Origin: Lepidurus packardi
Lineage: Eukaryota; Arthropoda; Branchiopoda; Notostraca; Triopsidae
Assembly: GCA_023053545.1 (NCBI GenBank)
Contig: JAKZAN010000006.1
Location: 1,431,001 to 1,495,000, forward strand
Direction of reading: 5' to 3'
Length of the DNA stretch: 64,000 nt
How positions within the stretch are numbered: position 1 is the stretch's first letter; the number at the start of each line of letters is the position of its first letter. Made by a program: the position numbers and the translations under genes. The notes under the pieces are model-generated. The model saw only the letters and a list, made by a program, of their open reading frames with translations, searched no databases and was not told where the DNA came from. This document shows, one piece after another, positions 12,401 to 21,681 of the stretch.

Positions 12401-12866
12401 ATGCAAAACTTTCGGTGAGTACACGGGCTGGAACGCGCATAGCTGCTCGAGGAAATAAACCATAAAGCGTTCCTGGGGACGACGTTACAGTACTACTCTT
12501 AGCACGAACGTCAAAACCCCATATCTTTACGGTTTCCTGATCAGGTTGTTTCTTAATCGTGATTGTCGCATTTTGTGCCACCAAATAAAACGCTAGCTTG
12601 GCGCCTGGTTTCAGTTCAACGATGGCTTTTTTTACTGATTGAATGTCCAGTGAAGAACGTTGCAGTTCAGCCCACGTAGTGAGCATGTCTAACGTAGTGG
12701 GTGGAAGGATGTTTTGTGCACATTCCAGGATTGCGTATAAGCAGAGCTGAGGATGATAATCCTCTTCTTTGTCCGAACTACCTGGTAATTGACGAGGAAT
12801 GAAGACGTGATTGATGGCTCTTTGGCCACCGGGGCCACGGAGCCAGTCCGGTGGCTGGTTGCTCAT
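3425..12866 (-). CDS. Giant DUF6606/DUF3638/DUF3645 protein with SecA-like ATPase core
   Basis: A 3,113-residue protein in two exons, 12866-7821 and 7720-3425, joined by a 100-bp GT-AG intron in phase 0. Start is the ATG at 12866 (MSNQPPDWLRG), just before the DUF6606 opening INHVFIPRQLP. Further family blocks are a Cys cluster CTLCSLEC (~residue 612) with VFELTVSSDVTSWRDA, and INLLRGDFWFNGEPLGKL. The ATPase core has MQLNMGEGKTSVITP (Walker A, SecA-like, ~2039), DEADEVLHH (Walker B, ~2168), the DUF3645 block DLAVCLTQLSYYYSGL (~2374), DDVHTRGTDLK (~2624) and CMRMRQLG (~2657), resembling motifs V and VI of superfamily 2 helicases or translocases. The C-terminus has DFLRPVRWIVV and SPMGQILLLGVL. 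Such proteins are best known from fungi, oomycetes and protists, with no established function that I know of. Near absence of introns contrasts with every other large gene here. ATP use is inferred from motifs. Confidence 0.9.
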
Positions 12867-14597
12867 GTTAACTGAGAACTTCGCGATACCTGTCAAGGTC
12901 AAAGACAATTAGTTACATAATTTTTGTGTACTAATCAATAAACTTGTTAAAGGAGACTCAAGTCAAAAGTAACATTTCGCGCTTGTTTAGTTTTCACATT
13001 TTTCACGAACTTAACTATCATCTTAATGTAGAAAAAATAGATGCAGGCGTATATCTGCTCTCTATTAAGCCACTGTATGTTCCATAAAAACGTAAAATAA
13101 GATCAAACTAGTCTTCAAACCAGGGGGTCCTGTTACCTAGCTCTAGGAACATTGGGTTTGATACCATTTTACTGCCACATACATAAGGTGTTCCCGTCTT
13201 TGGTGTCCAATGATCATGAAATATAAACGGGAAACTGAAATGTGAGGAACAAAACTATAGCAATAATGTACGTTGTAAAAGTGCAACGTTGTAAAGGGCT
13301 GGCGCTGGGTGTCATTACATCCGGCATTTTGACCTTCAAAACAAACCAAGTCATGCAGCGTTGCCGTTATTTCACGATACAGATCCCGTGGTCGAGGAAT
13401 CTTCTGTTACAATCGTTTATACGGGGTTCCATCCAAAAATCCCGAAACACGTCTTGGGATTTCTAGATCTCCTGTAAAATCACTGTAGGGCTATGGTATC
13501 TGAACTTCTAGTTTGTTATTCTGTAGCATTCGATGAGCTTAAAAAATATTTTTTTAACATTTTTGGGTAACTGTAATTAACGTAACAGCGAAAAAAGTAC
13601 CACTCGTTTTTCTTAAGAAAGGTAACGAAACCATACTTTATTGAATATCTAGATTAATTCTCACTCGTTCACCATGTATTTTTTTTAATGCTGCCTAGTG
13701 GTATGTGGTCTGGCCGTGATTTTTTTACAGCCTCTAGGAACTGCTTGTTAAAGAGTTATGATTTTTGTTACTTTCGCTTCGTGTTACTATTGACCCGAGT
13801 CTCCTCTACTAAACGATATAACGGAAAATATAATTAACATTGCTACTACTGTATCATAAGGCATTAACTGATTTGTTGTGTTACGAATGGCTACTACAAC
13901 AGTTGCTATTTAAGTTGACAGTTAATGTTTAATTTCTAATCTGAACGTAGATTTACGGAATGTCGTTTGGTACGAAGGTAGTTCGCGAAGCAAATCGTTC
14001 CAAACCAACATTAGGGTAAAATTTGTCATGTTTCTTTGGGCTAGCCTTGTCGGGGTTTGTGAACAAACCAAGTAGATACCACTGATATACATAAGAACTA
14101 CGCGACGCTTGCTCTTGTGTATCTACGTAGATACTTCCAAGACGTGCATGATAGGGTAAAAAAAACTTCCCGAGGGTAGACAAATGAATATTATGCATTA
14201 CCTCACGTTCAAAACGATACTAAATGTATGTACTTTCGACTGCGATGATGGTTAGAACTGAAGGATGAAGACAGACGACACAGCTCGGACAAGAAGCGTT
14301 AACACCGTTATTGTAACGTCCACAGGCGTAAGAATATGTATTGGGATTTAGAAAACAAATAAAATCGCTCTTCAGCATCAAGAGGAACTACTTGTGACAA
14401 CGTCGAGATTTCATACTACGACTGTTCGTCGTGTATTCGTATTAACCAGGAGATCGTGCCGCCACCTGACGTAACTTAGATGGGCGCGCTATATGACACG
14501 TGCTATTTTTTGTCTTATGGACAACTGAAACGAGTGTATACAATCATTCCTTGAAGTTTAGCTGCGTGCAAGCTTTTCCCCAGCATTCATTTTCCCC
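12867..14597. other. Intergenic region between the DUF3638-family gene and CKS1
   Basis: About 1.7 kb of AT-rich sequence between divergent genes, so it should hold both promoters. An E-box CACGTG lies near 14497, about 100 bp before the CKS1 start codon. The open frames here, including an 81-codon one on the minus strand at 13953-14198, show no recognisable domain or splice partner. No RNA gene seen. Confidence 0.5.
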
Positions 14598-16671
14598 ATG
14601 CCGTCTGATCAAATTCAGTATTCAGATAAGTATTGTGATGACGAATACGAGTATAGGTATGTATATCCATTTCCCGTATAGTTGTAGACAGCATTTTTCA
14701 GAGAACGCCCCAGCTAACTTTCTATCATTCTTACAGGCATGTTATTTTACCACAGGAACTTGCAAAGTTAGTACCGCGAACACATCTTATGACTGAAACA
14801 GAATGGCGTAATCTGGGAGTTCAAGTAAGAGAAAAAACTAGGCTTCTTTGAACAGCCGATGTAATTAAATATTTCATCTCTTCTGACAGCAAAGTCCTGG
14901 TTGGGTCCACTATATGTTGCACAACCCAGGCAAGTATACGCCAATTACTCTATCTATTGCCAATTCAGCCCCTAGTTTATAGTATATGTTCTTGATCTCT
15001 TGTACTGATCTTGATCGTCGTCGTAATTAGCTGAAGTCCTTTTTTGAGCTGCTGAGACCAAAGACCCAATTCTCCTGTGAGATCTGGTGGCATTTACATT
15101 AACAAGTGTCGCACTCGCCGACATAGTAGGTCTGGATTCATTAGGAACTGGCAAAGAATGTGTCACGTGAGCAAGAAGTTCGGAAACATTAGCTGATACG
15201 CGAGCAAATTGTTCGCTTGTGCGCCTTTGCAAGTCAACCATATCTCGTGCAAACTGTGCTTGGTTTTCTGCTAGCTTTTCCAGTAGGGTCACGATGCGAC
15301 CATGAACTTCCAAATATTGCTGTTCATAGTTGGCTTCTGCTGATGCTTGGAGACGTGGTCGCGGAGTAACTTTAGAAGAGAAACTTTAAAAAAAAAAACT
15401 AGTTAGTTATAACAATTTCGAATTACTGAAAATGGTTTGACTTTGCTCAGGAGTCAAATTCTCTGTCCCCGTAATGACCTCTCCAGTAGGAATATCCTGG
15501 ACATCCAGGCTTTGCTCTGGATCTGGAGTTTCTAAGCCAGAAAGTAAAAAACTTATAAAGTATGCTTACTTCATTGCTTTCTTTCCTACCTGAATGTCGG
15601 TTAGCTCCCAGAAAGGCTTCTACCAGACAGCTCTCATCGAAGCTTTCAGTAGCTACTTCCGATTCTATATCCGATGTTGTGGTGATGGTAACTTCAGTGT
15701 CTTGCTCAGTTTCTGGCAGGGCGGCTTCTTGAACGGGATAGACATCCGCGTACAGCTCAGCAATAGCTCCTCCCAAAAATTCGTCGATAGAATTGTAAAA
15801 GAGCCACGTAGGTGTGTCTCCAGTGCGTCTAGTTCGGTGGAAACATTTACGGTAAATATCTCGCAAAGCCTGGATTTTTTTCTGAACTATTCCACCGGTT
15901 CGCAAAGGATGCCCCATTTCATTCAGCTGTTTAGCCATGCTTTCAAAAAGCGGGCGACGTTGGACACTAGTCTCGATTTGTGTGTAATGAGCTCTCCATA
16001 AAGCAATCAGATGACTTGTTTCACGTTTGGACCACTTTTCGTCGTTACGAAGCCCTTCTTTTTGTTTGGTACTTAGTCGTCGCGTTGTTAGGAAACAAGT
16101 GATATCTCTCTCATTGTTACCGTTGGTTAAAGGAACTTGGGTAGAAACACCATCTTGGCTTTGCAAAATAACAGTTAGGTTCCCATTCTTGGCGAGTTCG
16201 ATTGCAGATTCAGCGATATCCATCTTAAAATGCCTACCTAGAGCTGATTTATAACTACATTTTAATAAACGTACTGAAGTAAATCACGCATTATTAGTTG
16301 TTGGTTGTAAAGTTGCAAATACTGCAAACAAATTTTCTTCTTTTATGACTTCCGATGAAAAGGTAGAAGTAAAATTGCAGTTACCGGGTTTCGATCTTGG
16401 CGGGGTTTCGAATTTTAAGTTCGTCCTACCCAGAATAATTCGGAATCAGTCGGAAGTTGACATCCGATTGTTAGAGTTGGCCTGTTTAGTTCCTAATCTG
16501 TACATTCCGGCTCTGTTGTCGCCATGGCGCGCATGTCAAATTTTCAAATTACAGCAAGGGCTAATGAAGATCTTTATTGTTCACATTTCAGAGCCACACA
16601 TTCTGTTATTCCGCAGAACAAAACCGGAGAATTCTGATGCCAACACGTGGCCGGTGTCTTCACAATCTTAA
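14598..16671 (+). CDS. CKS1: Cyclin-dependent kinase regulatory subunit CKS1
   Basis: CKS proteins bind Cdk1/Cdk2 and act as phospho-adaptors in cell-cycle control. Four exons, 14598-14656, 14737-14824, 14890-14929 and 16592-16671, give an 88-residue protein. It opens [20 protein letters not shown] and continues [42 protein letters not shown] and EPHILLFRR, covering the whole family fold: the anion-binding residues, the hinge region (HYMLHNPEPHI) and the last strand. The first two introns are ordinary GT-AG. The third uses a GC donor (CCAG|GCAAGT) and is 1,662 bp long because it contains a complete opposite-strand gene at 14972-16223. The tail after LLFRR ([17 protein letters not shown]) is longer than in the 79-residue human protein. 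Confidence 0.95.
14972..16223 (-). CDS. Trihelix/Myb-SANT-like DNA-binding protein nested in a CKS1 intron
   Basis: Three exons on the strand opposite CKS1: 16223 to about 15589, about 15535 to 15451, and about 15375 to 14972. Residues ~62-150 form a Myb/SANT-like trihelix domain of the type found in arthropod regulators and domesticated-transposon proteins, with tryptophans in [18 protein letters not shown], then [30 protein letters not shown] and a closing [15 protein letters not shown]. An acidic Thr/Glu-rich linker follows. The last exon has a predicted coiled coil ([20 protein letters not shown]...) followed by a basic tail (KRSRTYTIN), consistent with dimerisation and nuclear localisation. 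The domain-linker-coil layout resembles trihelix transcription factors; no target is inferable. Exon 2 borders are the least certain. Confidence 0.75.
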
Positions 16672-16840
16672 CCTAATTATTATTATTCCTTTTATGAACC
16701 TTTAAAACAATGATTAACTTGAAAAAGTAAACTGTTCGAAAAATTTCTTTGTATCCGAGTAATGAATGACATTTATAAAGAAAACAAATGGAAGAATGTA
16801 GTTAATAACTACATTACGCACTTAACCACTATTAATTATT

Positions 16841-18234
16841 TTATGAAACTATTTCAGTTTTGATCTTTTTTTGAGCTGGACCATGTTGACCATCTTCTAC
16901 TTCTCGTTTACCGACTTCATTTGACAACGGTTCAGGTTCAGCTTTCATGTTGGCACACTCTTTCTTTACGGGGCTTGCTTTGGCAAGCCACGAACTCATA
17001 AATTTGCTACTTGCCGACATTACAGGTTTTGCTTCTCTGTAACGAAGAAAAATAAAATAAGCTACAAATCTAGTACAACTCAATGTCGTTTAGTACTTCA
17101 AGTCCACTGCCGCTGTAAGTGACCTATCTTGATTTCGCACGTTCCCGACGAGCATTGAAACCGGGTGCGATTGCAGGTTCGATGCAGGTTTTAATGTCGC
17201 AAGAGCCGATTTTGCGTCCAAGCGACCAAAGTCAAGCCAGTTCTAATAAATTTATATTTAAATGAAATCATAGCATATTAATCTTACGTCTATTTCCTTT
17301 TCAGTTTCCAATATTGCAGGCATACGTTCATGAATCCATGACATAGCCGGGCCCGAGTCCATAGTGACGACGGAATAGCAATAAATGGGAGGTCCTCCCT
17401 ATAAAACCAAAAAAAGCAGCGTAGTCGAGGAATCAATTCCTTAAGATATGTTAAGTTTTTACGTCTTGCGATCTCCATGTGTCGAATATTCCTGCCATTG
17501 TAAGAGGTTTGGGACCCTTCCACCCCTTTTCTTCATCCCAAAAGTCCACTTCTTTACCTTCAAATGTCTTTGGGTCTCCAATCGAGATCTGACCAGAAAA
17601 GAAATTTAAGCAGTTACAATCACTCACACAATATATAAGAATTTATCCTTACGCCTTCGGGTTGAGGAAAATATATGAAATAAGGCTGCTTATGACCTTT
17701 CTTTATTGTTTTCCATTCATAGAAGCCATCACATAATACAACACAACGCTGTCCTTTCTTAAGCGGTACACTATAGAGCTTTTTGTCCATCATACTCTCA
17801 ATTCTACAATTATTGGTGGTTAGACCATGACCAGTGGGTATTCCCTAAACAAACTTAGTTACCATTAATTATATAAAAGTATTTATTAGGGCCAAGAATA
17901 TTACTTTGTGCCAAGGTGGAATTATTCCCCAAAGCATGGGTTGAATCACGCGCTCCCTGGGATCAGCCCGTGGATCAAGGCATTTCGTTAAAAGTAAAAC
18001 TGGAGTATACATGGTTGGAGAATGGTTAGTTGATGTTCTATAATTGCCTCCACCCGTGTAATCGGTATAGTCTCTCCATCCTGCTGGCTTGAATTTCTGG
18101 TGACTGTCATCCTTGTATGCACATGCCTTGCAAAGCGAAGAAGGTTCGAGTGTACTATACATAAAAACTTGGGTGTTATAATACATCTAGAAATATTAAA
18201 TTAGTATACATTACCAAGCAGTTCTTCCACACAT
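16841..18234 (-). CDS. HMCES: HMCES, SRAP-domain abasic-site DNA-protein crosslinker
   Basis: HMCES covalently captures abasic sites in single-stranded DNA through Cys2 once Met1 is removed. Exon 1 (18234-18215) joined to exon 2 (18154-17905) gives the invariant MCGRTAC, restored only by splicing to the second AG. Later exons supply NNCRIES (active-site Asn before Cys-Arg), CDGFYEWK (catalytic Glu), FIYFPQPEG, LTMAGIFDTW, SVVTMDSGPAMSWIHERMPAIL (active-site His) and NWLDFG, the whole SRAP core in order. The C-terminal tail (KFMSSWLAKASPVKK... then a basic KKIKTE stretch) is short and less conserved; I see no clear PCNA-interacting motif. Seven exons with introns of about 50-80 bp. The 5' end faces SLC39A9, 574 bp away, suggesting a shared promoter region. 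Confidence 0.95.
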
Positions 18235-18807
18235 GGCCGAAATGACCCAAAATCCCAAGTTCCTATGCAAATAACCCTTGGTTTAATCGTTTTACTCACG
18301 TCCAGCTTGTCTTTGTACGTTGTTCTATCATTTTGTTTACAAATCTCCACGTGTTCGCATGCCTGCTTGTTATCGTCGAAATGCCGCGAGAGCGCCTTTG
18401 TGATTGACGAAGCATATGATTAACGAATGATTTACAATCATTCGTAAATCCAACCCTGAAGAATCAAGGGTGTACGATCAACAAAACTTGCAATAATTTT
18501 TATTTATACAAATTTTAATATTACGATTCGTTTTTGTCGAGCTGAAAAATGTGAGTATTTTGAAGAAGGAAATGTCAAATCTCAGTGGCTTCGCCACCTA
18601 TTGGGCTTTCTGAAGAGACAGCAATTAAAGAAATGCGAAGCAAGCTGCTCATTTAACAACCAATACAATAGAGCTTGTGTCACGTAGTGTTTGACGTCAT
18701 AGTACTTACTCGCCACAATTTGTGCATGAAAAACACCTTACGTGTTGTTAGGGAAAAGCTGTCCTCAATGGTTTTGGCGTTAAGTCAGTTAGAAAGACAG
18801 ATAAATC
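18235..18807. promoter_or_regulatory. Bidirectional promoter region between HMCES and SLC39A9
   Basis: 573 bp separating two head-to-head start codons. A perfect CRE (TGACGTCA) lies at 18692-18699, about 110 bp before the SLC39A9 ATG. No TATA box stands out. No gene is seen in this stretch. Confidence 0.5.
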
Positions 18808-20008
18808 ATGACGGACGCAGGCATGTTAATACTTTTGTCAGTTATTATGTTAGTGGGAAGTTTCCTTGCAGGGTCCATTCCCCTGGTTATGACTCTTTCA
18901 GAAGTAACCGAGATATACTATTTACTTCCAGGAAAACTAATTATCCTCTAAATTACAGGAGCGTATGCAATCGGTTTCAGTTTTCGGAGCAGGTTTATTG
19001 GTTGGCGCAGCCTTAGCGGTAATTATTCCTGAGGGAATTCAAGTGTTATACTCCGCACAGTTTGAAGGTTTGAAAAAAATGACCAAAATTGCCCTAAACT
19101 TGTAATGTGCTTCTTTTAGAAATGCGAAGAGAAACTCACTCACACAATGAAGAAAAAGAGGCGTCACCTTCCTTGCGTTCTTTGGATCACCATGACCACG
19201 AAGGGGCGGAAAATCTTCATTTAATCATTGGGGTAGCTTTGGTGTTGGGATTTGTATTTATGTTGTTAGTGGATCAAATTGGTAGTTCAAAAAGCAAAGG
19301 TAATTTTTTTTATAAAGATCATATGGCCTGTCTAAAGCGTGATAGTTATATCTTTGTCTAGACATCGAAAGTGGTGGTCGACAGCAAAAGACGTTTACTG
19401 CCACACTTGGATTAGTAGTTCATGCTGCAGCTGACGGAATTGCTTTGGGAGCAGCTGCTACGACATCTCATGCAGCTACTGAAATGATTGTTTTTCTTGC
19501 TATCATGCTTCATAAAGTAAAGAGCTCAACGGCTAAGACTTTACTTACAGATTTTTGACATAGGCTCCTGCATCGTTTGGGTTGGTAACATTCTTACTAC
19601 ACGAGGGACTGGATAGAAATCGTATTAGACGGCATTTATTGATCTTTTGTTTATCCGCACCTGTGCTAGCCATCGTAACTTATTTTGGCATCAGTCAGGT
19701 AAGGATTGAACATGTTTGCCAGTTAGGATGATAATATAACGAATTGATCCCTATAGAAAAGCAAAGAGGTCTTGACAACTGTTAATGCAACGGGTTTCGC
19801 CATGTTGTTTAGCGCGGGAACATTCCTTTACGTAGCTACGGTACACGTACTACCCGAAATTGCCTTACGCTCGGGATCAAGTCATTCACACTTGGGTAAC
19901 CAGTCGGACAATCAACAGGAAAAGATTGGTTTTACACGCATGGAACTGTTGTTGTTAATTACGGGCGCGCTATTGCCGTTAGCCTTAACTGCCTTCCATC
20001 ATCATTGA
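18808..20008 (+). CDS. SLC39A9: Zinc transporter ZIP9
   Basis: ZIP9 imports zinc into the cytosol, mainly from the trans-Golgi and cell surface. The ATG at 18808 gives [22 protein letters not shown], followed by IPL and, across introns, [27 protein letters not shown] (TM2), a His-rich loop (HSHNEEKE...[11 protein letters not shown]), [21 protein letters not shown] (TM3), the metal-site helix [18 protein letters not shown] (HAAADG, equivalent to HxxxD), [18 protein letters not shown] (second metal site), a further helix, and [26 protein letters not shown]. It ends in a short hydrophobic helix and HHH. Six exons with phase-consistent GT-AG introns; the stop is at 20006-20008. Order and length match family members closely. 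Transcribed towards SIVA1, whose start lies 365 bp downstream. Confidence 0.95.
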
Positions 20009-20372
20009 TGCGTTTTTTCTCATGAAACTGTAAAACTGGTTCATAACTTCGAATCGTTTCAGTGATTTTGACTATTTTTAGTGGAAATGTGGATTTTTCG
20101 GGATGTATTTCGTGTCTTTCGGGATTTTTAACATATGCCGTGATTGTGATAAAATGAAAAAACGTAATAATATATTGCGGTAATTACAGTCGGGCGCATC
20201 TGTCATTGTTTTAAGTTCGGCTCTCATATTATGGATCCTTTATCATCGATCTGCGTTTGAATTTTCCGCTTCCACGAGTGCAGACGAATGTCACCGCAGC
20301 AGCGCTCCAGTAATCTTACGACTCAGTGGGAGAAACATTTTAGGCGGGAGAAGAATAACAGAAAGAAACAAG
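20009..20372. other. Spacer between SLC39A9 and SIVA1
   Basis: About 360 bp between two genes on the same strand. It holds the 3' end of SLC39A9 and the promoter and 5' leader of SIVA1. No other gene or RNA recognised. Confidence 0.5.
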
Positions 20373-21036
20373 ATGCCCAAGCGAGAAAGAAACTCCGAAT
20401 TAGAAGATAACTACGGCCTACAATATAAAATTCGTGTTACACCAAAGGAAGTTAATTGTGGAGTTAATTCTCAACGGAATATGCAGCCAGTTTATGGTAC
20501 GAAACAGTAACCACTTCCCAAAAGGGGCTTCAGATTTGCTTGCTAAAAAGCAAACAATGTATTTCTTAATCGCCTATTTCTCCCTTTAGATCGAACTCTT
20601 CGCTTACTGCAAATGGGAGCGAATATAAAGAGAGTGGACCTGTCATCCGTCCATACGACAGAATCTCACAAGGGACACACTATTTCAGTTAACTGGAACT
20701 GTGTTAACGTTAAGCATACGATGCAGCTTCAGATCAATAAGAGCGGAAAACTTTGCTCAAATAACAATAACGCCTTTCATAGCAATCTGGTATAAACAAA
20801 ATTAAGTTAAGAACTCGTCATAACGCCTACTCATCTCTTTCTAGCAGCAACAATTGGGCCAGTTCTCAGCCTTACATTGCCAAAACTGTTCCTCGTCTCA
20901 CCGGAACTCCCAAACAGTGAATGAAGCTGGTTTGAATAGATGTAACTTCTGTGAACAAAGATTCTGTTCTCACTGTTTATACAGCTGCCATATATGTTTT
21001 GAGTCTTACTGTTCAAGATGCTCGACAACCCTGTAA
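20373..21036 (+). CDS. SIVA1: Apoptosis regulator Siva
   Basis: Siva is a small zinc-binding pro-apoptotic adaptor. Exons 20373-20496, 20590-20789 and 20845-21036 give 171 residues, close to the 175 of human SIVA1. The N-terminus MPKRERN...LQYKIRVTPKEVNCGV matches the family opening MPKR...LKVRV...REL. Exon 2 (RTLRLLQMGANIKRV...) covers the central amphipathic part. Exon 3 has the Cys-rich C-terminus CNFCEQRFCSHCLYSCHICF followed by ESYCSRC, with the paired Cys spacing (CxxC...CxxC...CxxC) of the Siva zinc-binding domain. Phases agree at both junctions. Possible poly(A) signals AATAAA occur within about 200 bp downstream. No death-domain-like feature is obvious in the middle. Confidence 0.88.
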
Positions 21037-21681
21037 GGCTCTACTTTTCTTTATATATCATATATGTTTCTTTAATGCCATTCTTGGTTCGTTTTCTAAA
21101 GGTTTGGAGAAGAAAGTATTACCTGCTTATCGTGTGCTACTACGTCACATTAATTTAAATAAACCTTTGTGTGTATTATTTTAGTTTGTATAAAGAACTC
21201 AGAGAACGAATAAAGACGATACTTGAAGATTATACAAGTATACCAACATTTGTTTCAATTTTCAAACATGTACATGCATATTAAATAGGACAGGCGTAAG
21301 AGCACCTCAATAAGGCCGCGCGCACATTGATAGGCAGAGAGAATCACGCCATATAACATTTGTTCTGGCTTATACAATAAAAAACCCTACGTTACGAACG
21401 TAGACTAAAAGTCGTGGGAAGGAAAAGTCATAAAATGAAAAGTGGTTTTAGCACAACAGCGTTATAAACACGGGGGTGAGGTAATGCAAATCTCTGGTGG
21501 CATACGAAAATGCTGGAAATTTAAGCTTTGGTGTCGAGAATCAAATGCATCATGTTTGTCAAGTTAGATTAAGACTTAAGGTACGACATTCATTTGGTCA
21601 CAAGCTTGCAACTTACTCATTCAAATCATCTTCAATAAATAGAACCTAGCCTTTATAAGTTTTTATAAAAGCCTTCCTTCT
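21037..21681. other. Convergent spacer between SIVA1 and the SIPA1-like gene
   Basis: 645 bp between the 3' ends of two convergent genes. AATAAA motifs on the plus strand near 21157 and 21209 could serve SIVA1. Nothing else recognised. Confidence 0.45.

Noticed and set aside
13953-14198. 81-codon minus-strand frame upstream of CKS1
   Set aside because: No domain, no splice partner, and low-complexity inverted strings (tacgtagatac) suggest a chance frame.
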